A stretch of 64,000 nucleotides of DNA from Diphasiastrum complanatum (GCA_029204225.1 CM055100.1:10454501-10518500); one strand, 5' to 3'; shown: positions 1 to 12,639, numbered from the stretch's first letter. Translations and numbers: made by a program. Notes: generated from the sequence alone by a model not told the origin.

Positions 1-960
1 TAATCAATTCAAGAACCTGCTAAGACAAATGGCCGATGTTGGATCTGTCATTGACGATCAAGACGCAGTGATGCAACTGCTTACAAGCTTGCCAAGCTTT
101 TACGACAGCTAGGTGATGATCATCACGACTCATCCAGAATTGACTCTTTCGAGAGTTATTACTATGTTGTTGTAGGAAGACACACGGAGGAACAAAGCCT
201 CAAGTTCCTCAGCTGATTCTCACTCCTTGTACACCAACAAGAGCATGACAAAGCAGAAAAAGAAGAAGAAAGACCCAAAGCAATCAAAGCCAGACCAGAA
301 ACCAGCTCAGCACAAAGAACAGTCGAATCCACAGACAAAGAAGAAGTTGTTCTGCAGATACTGCAAACAAAACAACCACGAAATACAAGACTGCCGAATA
401 CTTCAAGCGAAGAACAACAACAAGGGGCAGTCAAATCAAGTGGAAAATGCAGCTACAAAAGCTCCAGAGCCTATTCAAGAAGCGGATCATGATGCCTTCA
501 TGACCAGCCATCAAGGAGCATCTGGCGACAGTTCTTGGTTCCTGGATTTCGGAGCCACTCAGCATATGACTAGCCTCATTTCGAGTCCTATACACCTTAC
601 AGTACCCAAGAATATGTCCAGCTTGGTGCCAATAGCACACATGCTATTAAAGGTGAAGGCACTATAAGATTAAACTTTGCCAATGATCAGTCTAAGCTAC
701 TCTCTAAAGTCCTTCATGTACCAAATTTATCTACGAATCTGCTCTCTGTAAGCAGAATCATAAACCTAGGACACAGAGTAGAATTCGAATGTGATCAGTG
801 TAAAGTAGTTGATAGTATAGGCAAGGTCCTAGCACTCGGAAAGAAGCATGAATACTTGTACAAATTGAGTCATTGCTTTTCTGCCTCCAGTCAGGCTCTC
901 AGTACTTCAATTCATTCAAATAAAGGTTTACTTTGGCACTATAGACTTGGTCATTTAAAT
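1..960 (+). pseudogene. Cop-A gag and protease remnant
   Basis: The retroviral-type zinc knuckle is visible as CRYCKQNNHEIQDC (about 352-393), preceded by a lysine-rich stretch typical of copia gag. The protease block follows as FLDFGATQHM (about 540-570); the usual D-S-G active site reads D-F-G. A stop at about 110 and a frame change near 660 break the reading frame. The sequence after 660 continues as the protease-to-integrase linker, ending in the LYKLSHC region shared with Cop-B. Confidence 0.85.
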
Positions 961-2045
961 CATGTTGTACAATGAATGTCTAGACAATCTATTGTTCTTG
1001 ATCTCGACTATCCTCACGAAAGAGTCGAGTTACCTGTCTGTCAAGGCTTTTTAGTTGGTAAACAGACTAGGAAACCTTTTAAATCAAGCCATCAACATAT
1101 TTCTAGAGAATTGCTAGATGTTGTACATTCAGATATTTGTGGCCCGATGAAAAATCCTTCGCTAAAGGATGCCAAGTACTTTATAACCTTTATTGATGAA
1201 TTTTCCAGAAGGACCATGGTGTATTTTATAAAGAAGAAATCAGAAGCCTTTAACTACTTCAGAATCTTCAAGGAGCGTGTAGAGAAAGACTGGAAGGACG
1301 ATTAAGGCCCTCAGGTCAGACAAGGGTGGAGAATATATCTCTATCGAGTTTAAGGAGTACTGCCAAAGCCAAGGCATTGAGTAGCAATTCATCACTCCCT
1401 ACAGTCCTCAGTCTAATGGCTTAGCCAAGAGGAAGGACCGTACTATGGTTGAACCTGCCAAATGTATGCTATCGCATGCATCGTTGCCTAAGAGATTCTG
1501 GGCTGAAGTTGTCTCCACTGCAGCTTACGTCCAGAACAACTGTTCGACCAAGGCCCTCTCAGACAAGACACCCCAGGAGGTGTGGACAGGCTCTAAGCCT
1601 TCTTTAAAGAACCTAAGAGTGTTTGGGTGCATTGCCTACGCGTAGATCCCAAAAGACACGAGGAAGAAATTGGACTTCCAAGGTCTCAAGACCATTCTGA
1701 TCGGATATATTTCATCTGATAATACTTATAAGCCGTATGATCCTGATACCCAGCAAATTTTGTATAGCCTGGATATAGTCTTCATCGAGAATCAGTTCAT
1801 CGACCTCAAAGACAAGGATGTTGCTCAAGAAGAACCCTCGTCACCTGCCATTGACACAACAGTCTGAGCTTCTGGCTCAGGCGTGTCTATTGTCGATCCA
1901 CTTCGAGACAACGAATCAGACAAAGATCTTGCTGCTACTCAGCAACAAATCCCAAGAGCGGTTGTTCAGTCAAATCCTCCCAGAAGATCTAGCTGAGTGC
2001 GAACACAGCCCACAAGGTATACTCCTGAGTCTGTTTGTCTCTTGA
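961..2045 (+). pseudogene. Cop-A integrase remnant
   Basis: It contains the HYRLGHLN histidine pair and the VCQ zinc-binding remnant. The second cysteine of the usual CxxC is lost: CQGF here, CQDC in Cop-B. The core follows: HSDICGPM, TFIDEFSRRTMVYF, then RSDKGGEY and SPQSNGLA. The GKTPQEVWTG and FGCIAYA blocks at 1580-1645 are typical of the copia integrase C-terminus. Stops occur at about 975, 1302 (after a frame shift), 1382 and 1645. Copia integrase normally inserts the cDNA; this copy cannot encode a whole enzyme. Confidence 0.85.
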
Positions 2046-3641
2046 TACTTGAACCGACGACAGTCGAAGAGGCACTCAACCAACCAAACTCTGATCTCTA
2101 GAGAGAAGCCATGGACAGAGAGTATTCCTCTCTGATCAAGAACCAAACATGGTCATTATTCGAAGATCCTATTGGCTGCAATATCATTGATTGCAAATGG
2201 ATCTTTAAGATCAAATACAATGCCAACGGAGCAATTCATCGAAGGAAGGCAAGATTGGTAGCACAAGGATTCACCCATATCTCGAATGTCGACTACAGTG
2301 AGACTTTTAGTCCAGTCGTCCAACATTCATCGATCTGAATGCTCCTTTCTTCAGTTGCAGCTGCTGACCTCGAAGTGCATCAACTCGATGTACAAACAAC
2401 CTATCTGAATGGAGTGATACAAGAAGATGTCTACATGATCCAGCCCAAAGGATACGTTTTAGAAGGTATGAAAAATCATGTCTGTAAACTCCACAAAGCC
2501 CTGTACGGCTTGGTGACAATCTGCTAGAGCTTGGTTTCACAGGATCAACACATTCCTCATCAAACAAGGATTCAAACCAAGCACTGCTGATTGCAACTTC
2601 TATTCCAAGTCAGTACAACAATCCTTCATTATCATCACCTTGTACGTGAATGATAAGTTGCTCTTCAGCAACAATACCAATATGGTCAGGGATTCGAAGT
2701 AGATGCTGTTTTCAGAGTTTGACATGACTGATCTGGGCGAAGCTCACTTCTGTCTAGGAATCCAAATCGACAGAGACAGAGAAAATCGACTGATTTACAT
2801 CACTCAACAAAGGTATCTTCATAATGTTCTTAACAAATACAATTTGATCAATTGTAAATTAGCTCACTCACCAATGGATCCAGGCCTGCATCTGTCAAAG
2901 GACCAATGTCCCTAGACCAAGCATGAAGTGGAGCAAATGAGAGAATACCCTTATCGATCCATACTAGGATCTCTCATGTACGCAATGGTTTGTACAAGAC
3001 CTGATATCTCTTTTGTTGTAAGCTCACTCAGCCAATACATGGCTAACTCTAGCATTACCCATTGGAAGGCTCTCATACGAGTCATGAGATATATTCGAGC
3101 TACCATGGACCAATGCACCTGCTATGGAGATGTCAGCAACGACAATCTTCATCAGCTCAGTGGTTATTCTGATGCAAGCTGGGGAGGAGATGTAGACAAT
3201 CGTAAATCCACATCTGGATTTACATTCTTCTTCAACGATGGTCCTATCTCATGGAACAATCGTAAGCAAACTTCTGTCGCACTTTCTTCTACAGAAGCAT
3301 AATACATTGTTGTTTCTCCTTCTATCAAGGAAGCTTTTTGGTTGAGAAATTTACTGTCAGATGTTAATCTGAATCAGTATAACCCTACAATTTTATTTTG
3401 TGATAATCAGAGTGCTATTGCCTTATCGGCTAACCCTAGATTTCACTCTAGGAGTAAGCACATTGAAATCAAATATCACTATATCAGGGGCAAGGTTATC
3501 GACAAGGAAGTAAGCTTAACGTACTGCAGAACGCAGGACATGGTTGCAGACATATTCACAAAAGCACTCAGTGTTAATGCACATAGTAAATTCTGTGCAT
3601 TGCTTAGTCTGAAGATCAAGGCATTCACGAATCCAGATTAA
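2046..3641 (+). pseudogene. Cop-A reverse transcriptase and RNase H remnant
   Basis: RT blocks are recognisable: WSLFEDPIGCNIIDCKWIFK, KARLVAQGFTH, ETFSPVVQHSSI, QLDVQTTYLNG and LYGL. The catalytic YVDD box reads YVND (about 2643-2654), so one metal-binding aspartate is replaced. RNase H follows with SGYSDASWGGD, STSGFTFF, ALSSTEA and the C-terminal CDNQSAIALSANPRFHSRSKH block, ending at a stop at about 3639-3641. Several internal stops confirm decay. Confidence 0.88.
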
Positions 3642-3648
3642 GAGGGTG

Positions 3649-4631
3649 TGTTGGATTTATTTCATCTAGCACCTAAATCCCATTTTTAAATCTGCCTCCA
3701 TTCATGCTGCATATTTACTCGCGTTGTCATGCAGATATTCACATGTAAATTTTCATAGGCGATGAAAAGATGAAAAGCAAAGGTTGACATCACACCCTCT
3801 TCACGCTCATGCAGCTGCGCTAACAAATTGGATGACGACTGCAGCCACCCACGATCTCCTACGGACAACACATCCACCCTGTACTTTCTTCATCTGCACA
3901 CCTGTAACATTATGTATATATATTGAATACCATTTGCGTATTCATTAACGAAGATCAACATAGTGGAGAAGTTAGTAAGCGAGAGAGAACGAAGAAGAGA
4001 ATCTTATGAGAGATAGACAAAAGTAGATGCTCTGTGCATTGATTCTTTAGTTTGTCAACAATAAAGTTTCATTCCTTTACAGTTTGAATAAGCTTCGTAG
4101 GGCACGCAGTTTCGTCCGCTACTGTCTTGTGCTCTACCACATTATTGACATGTATACTTGATATACTTAATCTGATACAGTTCTTTGTTCTGCGTTCAGA
4201 TTTGTGTTAATATTGCTATGCTTATTATTCATTCTATCTGATCTTTCTAGTTGCTCTTTTTGGTAATAGACGACTAACATTTAGTCTCATCTTTTGCGAA
4301 TCTTTCGCAACTAGTTATCAGTCGAGCACAGTCTAGCTCTTTGCGAATCATTTGCGACAATAATTTGTCTTGCTATTCGCGACAAATTATTCTTCTGGCA
4401 CTTCGTTTAGTAATGTTTGGCTACGTAATCAAGAACGACCGTGATTTCCATCGCTAACGTTCTGTTGGTTCTGATAGGCGTAGTCATGCTTATGGAGAGA
4501 GTCGCATAGCTCATTCCGCTGTGCACGAACAATTTCTATTCGAGTTCGTCTTACCCCTCTGAGCTAATTTTTTGTTTCTAAAATACGACACCTTCCTCAA
4601 CTCTCGCTCAACTCTCCCTCTCTCTCCAACA
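3649..4631 (+). repeat. Copia LTR shared by Cop-A and Cop-B
   Basis: It begins TGTTGGATTTATTT right after the purine tract and ends CTCCAACA, giving TGTTGG...CCAACA termini. It is 983 bp long. The second family LTR at 7903-9138 is about 250 bp longer because of extra sequence near 8010-8200. No primer-binding site follows it. Instead the sequence jumps straight into mid-pol of Cop-B (agcagaatcatag), so everything from the PBS to the start of integrase is missing. Confidence 0.85.
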
Positions 4632-5211
4632 AGCAGAATCATAGATCTAGGACATAGAGTAGAATTTGAATGTGATCAGTGCAAAGTAGTTGATAGGATA
4701 GGCAAGATCTTAGCACTCGAAAAGAGACATGGATACTTGTATAAATTAAGTCATTGTTTTTCTGCCTCTAGTCAAGCTCTCAGTACTTCAATTCATTCAA
4801 ATAAAGGTTTACTTTGGCTACGTAATCAAGAACGACCGTGATTTCCATCGCTAACGTTCTGTTGGTTCTGATAGGCGTAGTCATGCTTATAGAGAGAGTC
4901 GCATAGCTCGTTCAGCTGTGCACGAACAATTTCTGTTCGAGTTCATCTTATCCCTCTGAGCTAATTTTTCGTTTCTAAAATATGACACCTTCCTCAACTC
5001 TCGTTCAACTCTCCCTCTCTCTCCAACAAGCAGAATCATAGATCTAGGACATAGAGTAGAATTTGAATGTGATCAGTGCAAAGTAGTTGATAGGACAGGC
5101 AAGATCCTAGCACTCGGAAAGAGACATGGATACTTGTATAAATTAAGTCATTGTTTTTCTGCCTCTAGTCAAGCGCTCAGTACTTCTATTCATGCAAATA
5201 AAAGTTTACTT
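4418..5211 (+). repeat. 397-bp tandem duplication spanning LTR end and pol
   Basis: Two adjacent copies with a period of exactly 397 bp. The words at 4421 (ctacgtaatcaagaacg), 4818 and the flank all line up, and the breakpoints share TTTGGC (4416, 4813, 5210). Each unit holds the last ~210 bp of the LTR plus ~185 bp of the protease/integrase linker. The copies differ at only a few per cent of positions by eye. Confidence 0.9.
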
Positions 5212-6150
5212 TGGCATTATAGACTTGGTCACTTGAATCATGCTGTTGTACAACAAATGTCTAGACAATCTATTGTTCTTGATCTCGACTATCCTCGTGA
5301 TAAAGTCGAGTTACCTGTCTGTCAAGACTGTCTAGTTGGTAAACAGACTAGGAAACCATTTAAATCAAGCCATCAGCATATTGCTAGAGGATTGTTAGAC
5401 ATTGTACATTCAGACATTTGTGGCTCGATGAAAAATCCTTCGTTGAAGGATGCAAAGTACTTTATAATTTTTATTGATGAATTTTCCAGAAGGACTATGG
5501 TGTACTTTATAAAGAAGAAATCAGAAGCCTTCAACTACTGCAGAATCTTCAAGGAGCATGCAGAAAAGGAGACTGGAAGGACGATCAAGGCCCTAAGATC
5601 AAACAATGGTGGAGAATGTATCTTTACCGAGTTTAAGGAGTACTGCCAAAGCCATGGCATTTTTCAGCAATTCATCACTCCTTACAGTCCTCAGTCTAAT
5701 GGCTTAGCCGAGATGAAGAACTGTACCCTGGTTGAATTAGCCAAATGTATGCTAGCGCATGCATCGCTGCCCAAGAGATTCTGGACCGAAGCTATCTCCA
5801 CTACAGCTTACATCCAGAATAGATGTTCGACCAAGGCCTTCTCAGGCAAGACACCCCACAAGGTGTGGACAACAAGCTCTAAGCCTTCTGTGAAGAATCT
5901 ATGAGTGTTCGGATGCATTTCCTACGTGCAGATCCCAAAAGACACGAGGAAGAAATTGGACTTCCAAGGTCTCAAGACCATCTTGATTGGATATACTGAT
6001 AATACATACAAGTTTTATGATCCTGATACCCAGCAAATCCTATATAGCTGGGATATAGTTTTTATCGAGGATCAGTTAGTCGACATCAAAGACAAGGATA
6101 TTGCTCCAGGAGAACCTTCATCACCTGCCATTGACACGACTGTTTGAGCT
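5134..6150 (+). pseudogene. Cop-B integrase remnant
   Basis: The zinc-binding domain is complete (HYRLGHLNH with CQDCLVGKQ). The catalytic core has HSDICG, but the second acidic block reads RSNNGGEC where RSDxGGEF is expected, so that aspartate is lost. The third block, PQSNGLAEMKN, keeps its E. A TGA at about 5902-5904 stops the frame just before the FGCISYVQIPKDTRKKLDF block, which continues in the next segment to about 6147. Confidence 0.85.
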
Positions 6151-7895
6151 TCTGGCTCAAGCGTGTCCATTGTCGATCCACTTTTTGACAACGAATCAAA
6201 TGAAGACGTTGCTGCTACCTAGCAACAAGTCCCAAGAGTGGTTCATCAATCAACGAGTGTGCACACAACCCACAAGGTATACTCGTGAGTCTGCATGTCT
6301 CTTGATACAAGAATCGACGACAATCGAAGAGGCACTCAGCCAACCAGACTCTGATCTCTGGAGAGAAGCTATGGACAGAGAGTATTCCTCTTTGATCAAG
6401 AACCAGACGTGGTCATTAGTCGAAGCTCCTATTGGCTGCATTATCATTGATTGCAAGTGGATCTTTAAGATCAAATACAATGCCAATGGAGCAATTGATC
6501 GAAGGAAGGCAAGACTGGTAGCACAAGGATTCACTAAGATCCCCAACGTCGACTACAATGAGACTTTCAGTCCAGTAGTCAAACATTCGTCGATCCGAAC
6601 ACTCCTATCTTATGTAGCAGCTGTCGACCTCGAAGTACATCAACTTGATATACAAACAACTTATCTGAATAGAGTTATACAAGAAGACATCTACATGATC
6701 CAGCCTTAAGGATACGTTTTGGAAGGTATGAATAATCATGTCTGTAAACTCCACAAAGCACTTTATAGCTTGAAACATTCTGCCAGAGCTTGGTTTCAGA
6801 GGATCAATACATTCCTCATCAAACAAGGATTCAAACCAAACACTGTTGATTGCAATCTCTATTCCAAGTCAGTGTAGCAATCCTTCATTATTATCACCTT
6901 ATACGTGGATGATACGTTGCTCTTCAGCAACAATACCAATTTGTTCAAGGATTCTAAGCAGGTGTTATATTTAGAGTTCAACATGACTGATCTGGGCAAA
7001 GCTCACTTCTGTCTGGGCATTTAGATCCACAGAGATAGAGCGAGACTACTGAATTACATTATTCAACAAATGTATCTTCACAATTTTCTTAACAGATACA
7101 ATCTAATAAATTGTAAATTAGCTCACTCATCGATGGATCCAGGCCTGCATTTGTCAAAGGACCAATGTCCCCAGATCAAGCAGGAAGAGGAGCGGATGAG
7201 AGAGTATCCTTATCGATCGATACTTGGATCTCTCATATACGCAATGGTCTGTACAAGACCAGATATCTCTTTCACAATAAGCTCACTCAATATATGGCTA
7301 ATCCTGGCATTACCCATTGGAAGGCTCTCATAAGAGTCATGAGATATATTCGAGCTACCATGGACAAGTGCATCTGCTATGGAGATGTCAGCAACGACAA
7401 TCTTCATTAGTTCAATGGATATTCTGATGCAAGCTGGGAGGAGATGTAGACAATCGTAAGTCCACATCTTGATTTACATTCTTCTTCAACGGCGATCCTA
7501 TCTCATGGAACAGTTGTGAGCAAACTTCTATAGCACTTTCTTCTACAGAAGCAGAATACATTGTTGCTTCTCAATCTATTAAGGAAGCGGTTTGGTTGAG
7601 AAATTTACTGTCAGACATTAATTTGTATCAGTACAACCCCACAATTTTATTCTGTGATAATCAAAGTGCTATTGCCTTATCGGCCAACCCTAGATACCAC
7701 TCTAGGAGTAAGCACATTGAAATCAGATATCACTACATCAGGGAGAAGGTTCTCAACAAGGAGGTGAGCTTAATGTACTGCAGAATGTAGGATATGATTG
7801 CAGATATATTCATGAAGACATTAATTGTTAATGCACACAACAAGTTCTGTGCATTACTTAGTCTGAAGATCAAGGCATTCACGGAACTATATTAA
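6151..7895 (+). pseudogene. Cop-B reverse transcriptase and RNase H remnant
   Basis: RT blocks: DCKWIFKIKYNANG, KARLVAQGFTKI, ETFSPVVKHSSIR and QLDIQTTYLN. YVDDTLLFSN (about 6903-6932) keeps both catalytic aspartates, unlike Cop-A. RNase H follows (YSDASW near 7420; CDNQSAIALSANPRYHSRSKH near 7651-7713). Stops at about 6707, 6877, 7021, 7408 and 7788 and several small indels make it non-coding. Confidence 0.85.
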
Positions 7896-7902
7896 GAGGG
7901 GG

Positions 7903-9138
7903 TGTTGGATTTATCTCCTTTACTCTTCTAAATCCCATTTTAATCTGCTTCCATTCATGGTGCATTTTTACTCATGTTATCGCACAGGCTGCATATTTAC
8001 ATGTGAAATAAGACAGGCGAAAAACACGACATTTTGCATAAATACAAGTAAAATTTCACAAGCAAAAAAAAGACGAAAAATGTGACATTGTGTTTTTACA
8101 CGTGATTTGTGACAGGCGAAAAAGGTGACACTATCTTACAAAATGCCGAAGGTGCCCTTACAAAAAAGTGAAGGCACCATGTAAATCAAATCTTAAGGCA
8201 TTTGTTAGAGTGTCGCATTTTTCACATCTTCACCAACGTTCATTTCAGCAAAGGCTGACGTCGCGGCCTTTTCACGCTCATGCCATGCAACTGTGCAAAC
8301 AGATTTGACAACGACTGCAGCCACCCACGATCTCCTACAGACAGCACATCCACTTTGTACTTTCTTACCCTGCACACTTGTAAAATTGTGTATATATATT
8401 GAATACCATTTGCGGATTCTAAAAGAGTGGGAAAATACACATGTGAGATAACAACATGTAAAAATAATAGCATCAGAAGCTTATCAGATATAGACGAAGT
8501 AGATGCCCTCGCGCATTGATTCTTTGTATTGTCAGTAATAGGTTTATTCCTCTTATAGATTGGATTAGCTTTGTAGAGCACGCGGTTTCGGCCGCTATTG
8601 TCTTGTGCTCCACAACATTATTGACATGTATATTTTGCTATACTCAATTTCGTTCTACGTTCAGATTTGTGTCAATATTGCTATGCTTTTCTATTCTGTG
8701 CGACTCTCTTATTGCTCAATCTGGTAATCTGTTCTTAGCGCATTAATATTATTCTAGTTGTTCGCGACTAATATTTAGTCTTGCCTTCCACGACTAATTC
8801 GCGACTGATTATCAGTCGAGCTCAGTCTAGCTCTTCGCGAATCATTCGCGACTAATAATTTGTCTAGCTATTCGCGACAAATTATCCTTCTGATGTTTTG
8901 TTGCTTAATGTTTGGCTATGTAATTAGATCGACCGTGATGTCTATCACTAATGTTCTATTCGTTTCTGATAGGTGTAGTCATGCTTAGGGGAAGAGTAAT
9001 ATAGCTCATTTCGCTGCGCACGAACACTTTCTGTTCGAGTTAGTTTCTCGTTCGAGTTTCGAGTTCGTTTCTTTTCGTGTTCGTTTTCTTTTCGAGCTAT
9101 TTTAGTTTCTCACACTCACACACCCTCTTTCTCCAACA
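7903..9138 (+). repeat. 3' LTR of Cop-B
   Basis: It starts TGTTGGATTTATCTCC after the purine tract and ends CTCCAACA (9131-9138), 1236 bp. It shares the tail seen in the 3649-4631 LTR (aagcaccg... to ctctccaaca type ends and the TATATATATTGAATACCATTTGC segment near 8390). It contains an additional region at about 8010-8200 rich in gacaggcgaaaa repeats that the shorter LTR lacks. Confidence 0.82.
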
Positions 9139-10097
9139 CTTTTCTTATGCATCTAATTGGCTTGCATAGTATATTTCATGTTAGCAGGCAAATCAAATAG
9201 GTGTTGATAAGACTCGTGAAAACAAGGAAAAAAGTCCTTTTAAAAATAAAAAGGGAGTCTTGCCATTACTGGACTTCTAGCAGCTACAACCAGTGATGAT
9301 AACAAGAAAACTTCTGTCTGTAAATGATGGATTCCTTCACAAGTAATAAGAATCAATGTTGCTCTATGAAATTGGCAATTTTCATTTTAAATCAATTTTT
9401 TCCATTAATGAAGCTAAAAAATCTTTGCATGAGGATTCATCCTCATTTGGATCATATGAACAGCAAAATGTGCCAGTGTGCATCGTTGTCCGTCATTTTG
9501 GCTATTATTATTTACCCTATATCTTTTAAGTGATATTTTGATGGTGTTTTGGTATCTCTCCAATAGTGAAAGTGGGTTTGAAGGCTCGAGTGATGGTGGA
9601 AGTGAGGAAGGCTACACACGAATGGTAAATCTTGCATCACATGTAATAGAGGCTCATTATACCTAGCTGATTTGGTTTTGTTGTTGTTGGTAGACGTAAA
9701 TCTTGGGATCTCAAGCGGTCTTCTTTTTTAAAATTGGGCAGGGCCTTGAAAACAGCCACAGAATGGGACATTGTAATACGTTTGCTATTGATTAGTCTTT
9801 TTTATTCGATTTCAACATATTCCATTGAATATCGTAAGTGCTTTGCTAAATCAGATGAGATTTGGTTATACTTTGGTTGCCTTATATGAGAGGGTGGATT
9901 CTTGCATCAAAGAGTGTGCCAGTTTCTTTTGCATGAGATTTGCTGAAACCATTTCCATTTTGGAGATAAGGGTGAGCATTGTAGTTGGCCATTAGTTTAT
10001 ATGTTATCAGAGGATAGACTTTTGAATGCAAGCTTGTGCCCATTTCTTTCTCTCTAGCCTTGCGCACAGGCCTTGTCTCTCTAGCCTTGCATGCAGG

Positions 10098-10098
<1 letters not shown>
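9139..10098. other. Intergenic, no gene recognised
   Basis: AT-rich sequence between the copia array and the first microsatellite. The small open frames here (for example 9324-9666) show no family motif or codon signal, and I see no RNA gene. Confidence 0.6.
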
Positions 10099-10187
<89 letters not shown>

Positions 10188-10270
10188 GCACGCAGGCCTC
10201 TTTCTCAATAATAAAGACTTTTCTCTATCTCTCTCTCTCCTGCGCAAGGCCTGAGAAAGAGATAGGCTTT

Positions 10271-10361
<91 letters not shown>
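10099..10361. repeat. Paired (CT)n and (GA)n microsatellites in inverted arrangement
   Basis: A (CT)42 tract at 10099-10182 and a (GA)44 tract at 10274-10361 are complementary and separated by about 90 bp. The spacer contains short inverted pieces (aggcctctttctc / gagaaagagataggc). The whole block could fold into a long hairpin. Confidence 0.95.
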
Positions 10362-10364
<3 letters not shown>

Positions 10365-10412
10365 CCTATATTTAAGATTTGTTGCCTGCATTTGCTATCT
10401 ATCTTAACACAA

Positions 10413-10468
10413 ATGGATCTGCTCTCAACTAATAGCCAAAATGGATCTGTTCTCAACTAATAGCCAAA
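10413..10468 (+). repeat. 28-bp tandem duplication
   Basis: Two adjacent copies of the unit beginning atggatctg (at 10413 and 10441), differing at one base (ctgctctc / ctgttctc). Confidence 0.9.
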
Positions 10469-10845
10469 ATGCTTTTGAGAAAGCAAGATTTGTGATTTTG
10501 AAAGCGTTTGGAGCTATTGAGGATCAACCTCCCTAAAGCAGACTCCCCATTTACACTTACACTTCGGAATATGCGCCCTATTATGAAGATACGACCCATT
10601 GAGGCTTGATCTCTCCAGCACTCCATCTGTGATCTGTTGCTGCCCCAGTGGAAGGACACCTACCAATCATCATTGCCTACTCCAAGATGGCCAGAAACAA
10701 GAAACATAAACACCCGGTGGCCTCTTTCTCGCACAATGTTACCCTCTGCTATGGTGAGATCTTCTGTTATCCTCTGCTACCCAAAAGAGCAGTGGGCCAA
10801 GGGGATGCATTCTCAATGTTTTCTTCACAATGTTTGAAATTTCGG

Positions 10846-11125
10846 GAGTGAGATGTGTGCTGATTCGACCAACTAGAAATCAAATGAACCAACAACGGTT
10901 TATTCAAATGCATTTGCTGGCTATGCAAACCTTTTTGTATGAGTTTTTATTTGATGATGTTTGGAGTGAGACGTGAGCAAACGAGATTTAAATGAATGCA
11001 GCCGTTTATTTTGATGAGTGTACTTGCTATGCATATGTGTTTTGTCGTCATGTTTGGATTGAGATGTGTGCAGATCCGACCAACCGAATTGAAAGAATGC
11101 AGCGATTTATTTTGTCGGATTTAGT
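10846..11125 (+). repeat. Three degenerate ~105-bp repeats
   Basis: Units starting near 10846, 10964 and 11059 share gagtgagatgtg..., an ACCAACyrGAA-like stretch, and a GCAGCsrTTTATTTTG-like end. The copies are diverged and contain no open frame. They look like an old tandem satellite-like array. Confidence 0.55.
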
Positions 11126-11189
11126 CAACTTCCCTCCATCGCTCCCTGCTTTCCATCGTGAGAATGATGGTGTGCTGGTTGCATGAAGA

Positions 11190-12600
11190 TAACCTACAAG
11201 AAAGTCGTCGTTGAATGCGCCTTTTTGGATTGTTCATACAAAATCAATGGTTATCTGGCTCTATCAATGGATGACGTGCGTTGTCACGGAAGATGCCATT
11301 TTGTTCTTGGCTGGAAACTGATTCAAATCTGACCTCAATCTACTGATTGTTGGCTATATTCATCGTACAAAGATGTGCTCGAGGAATAGAGAACTATTCA
11401 TAAACGTATTCTGGATGAGAGGACATTGATTTTTGTCTTCAAGTAAAAAAGCGAAGTTGATCACAAACGTGTCGTGTATGATAGCTGAACTTGAATTTTG
11501 TTTATGGTAATGTTTTCGACTCTTTATTGCAAATGGACCAAATTGTAGCTAATTTTTATTTACAAAGCTCAAACAAAATCATGTGATCCCTTTTACATCT
11601 ATTGGCGCGTTTGGTTTCAATAAGCCTTCGCGACAATCAAATTAGGATAGATATACATTGTTGTTAGTCGCTGATAGTATTCCTATATTGTCCCAAAACA
11701 AGACTTGAAAATCACTTCAAAACTCTAACTCATCAGCTAGGATGATTTTGTGTTTTAATCTTTTTATTTGGGAGTGTATCACTGCATTAGTTTATAGAGG
11801 AAAATTGAATTGCCATAAACTTTCTTTAGGTTTGTGCTTGCAATTGAACTATTGACATACATTCTTATTTACATTAGATGTTGATTCACAACTTGCTCAA
11901 GCAAGCTTAATTTGCTCACATGTTGGAGGTTTCTTTATCATCAGTCACTATGCTTTTCCAAATGCAAGAAATCATCATATATCATGAAGTGAGTCTAATC
12001 AACATACGCTTTGAACTTTGGCACTGAAGAGATTGAATTACACTAATCAAAAATAGAGTTGTGTTTATCAGTTTCAAGTGTAAACTTTATAATTTAAAAC
12101 AAAGTATTGACATAGACTTTTTTGTGTTTATCATACAGGTAAACAACTATATAAAGTTTAATGTTTAGGCTTATTTATATTTAGAACTTTTTTTTTGTAA
12201 GTTTCAATCAAAAGCTTACTTAGATGTATAATTTATTTGCTGTAGGAATTGATTTACAATTTGTTCAAAAAAATTCCATTTCACAAGATATTGGAGATTG
12301 CATCATCAACTGTAGGATGAGTGCTAAAAAATTGTCTACTATTACAATGCTCACCTAATTTTCATTCAACAAATTTTTCTTGCACAACTTTCACTCAAAG
12401 AAATATAATTTCCTTCAACAACTTTCTCACACAGCACATGGTAATAACTATTTGGTGTATATTCTGATAGTAGCCTAAATTACTAGCCAGATATAATAAT
12501 CCATCATCATTGAACTTCAGCATAAAAAATTAGTAAGGAAAGAAACCAAATCCAATCCTGAAAGCTATATGTACTTATATAGAAACCAGAAAAAGAAAGA
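11190..12600. other. AT-rich intergenic stretch without recognised genes
   Basis: There is no open frame of note. A weak ~365-bp-spaced similarity (ttgattcacaacttg... near 11881 and ttgatttacaatttg... near 12247) suggests an old duplication, but nothing functional is visible. Confidence 0.5.
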
Positions 12601-12639
12601 TTAAATTTTGGAGCAAAACATCGAAAAAATCCAGCTGAC

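Larger units (their letters stand above)
1..3648 (+). mobile_element. Ty1/copia element Cop-A, internal region (5' end outside window)
   Basis: Degenerate copia interior in the order gag, protease, integrase, reverse transcriptase, RNase H, which is the Ty1/copia order. It enters the window inside gag and ends at a purine tract (3639-3646) directly before the LTR that starts at 3649. Many in-frame stops (for example near 110, 975, 1382, 1645 and 2040) and frame changes show that it is not functional. It is closely related to Cop-B (4632-7902), so the two probably belong to one family and form an LTR-sharing array. Confidence 0.9.
4632..7902 (+). mobile_element. Ty1/copia element Cop-B, 5'-deleted internal region
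   Basis: This interior belongs to the same family as Cop-A and starts abruptly in the protease/integrase linker. The integrase reads almost open from 5134 to 5904 (about 250 codons), followed by RT and RNase H to about 7890. It ends in the purine tract AAGAGGGGG before the LTR at 7903. It lacks gag, protease and a PBS. Confidence 0.88.

Noticed and set aside
9882-10460. Several open frames rich in LSLSLS or RERERE on both strands
   Set aside because: They are produced by the CT/GA microsatellites and have no independent coding evidence.
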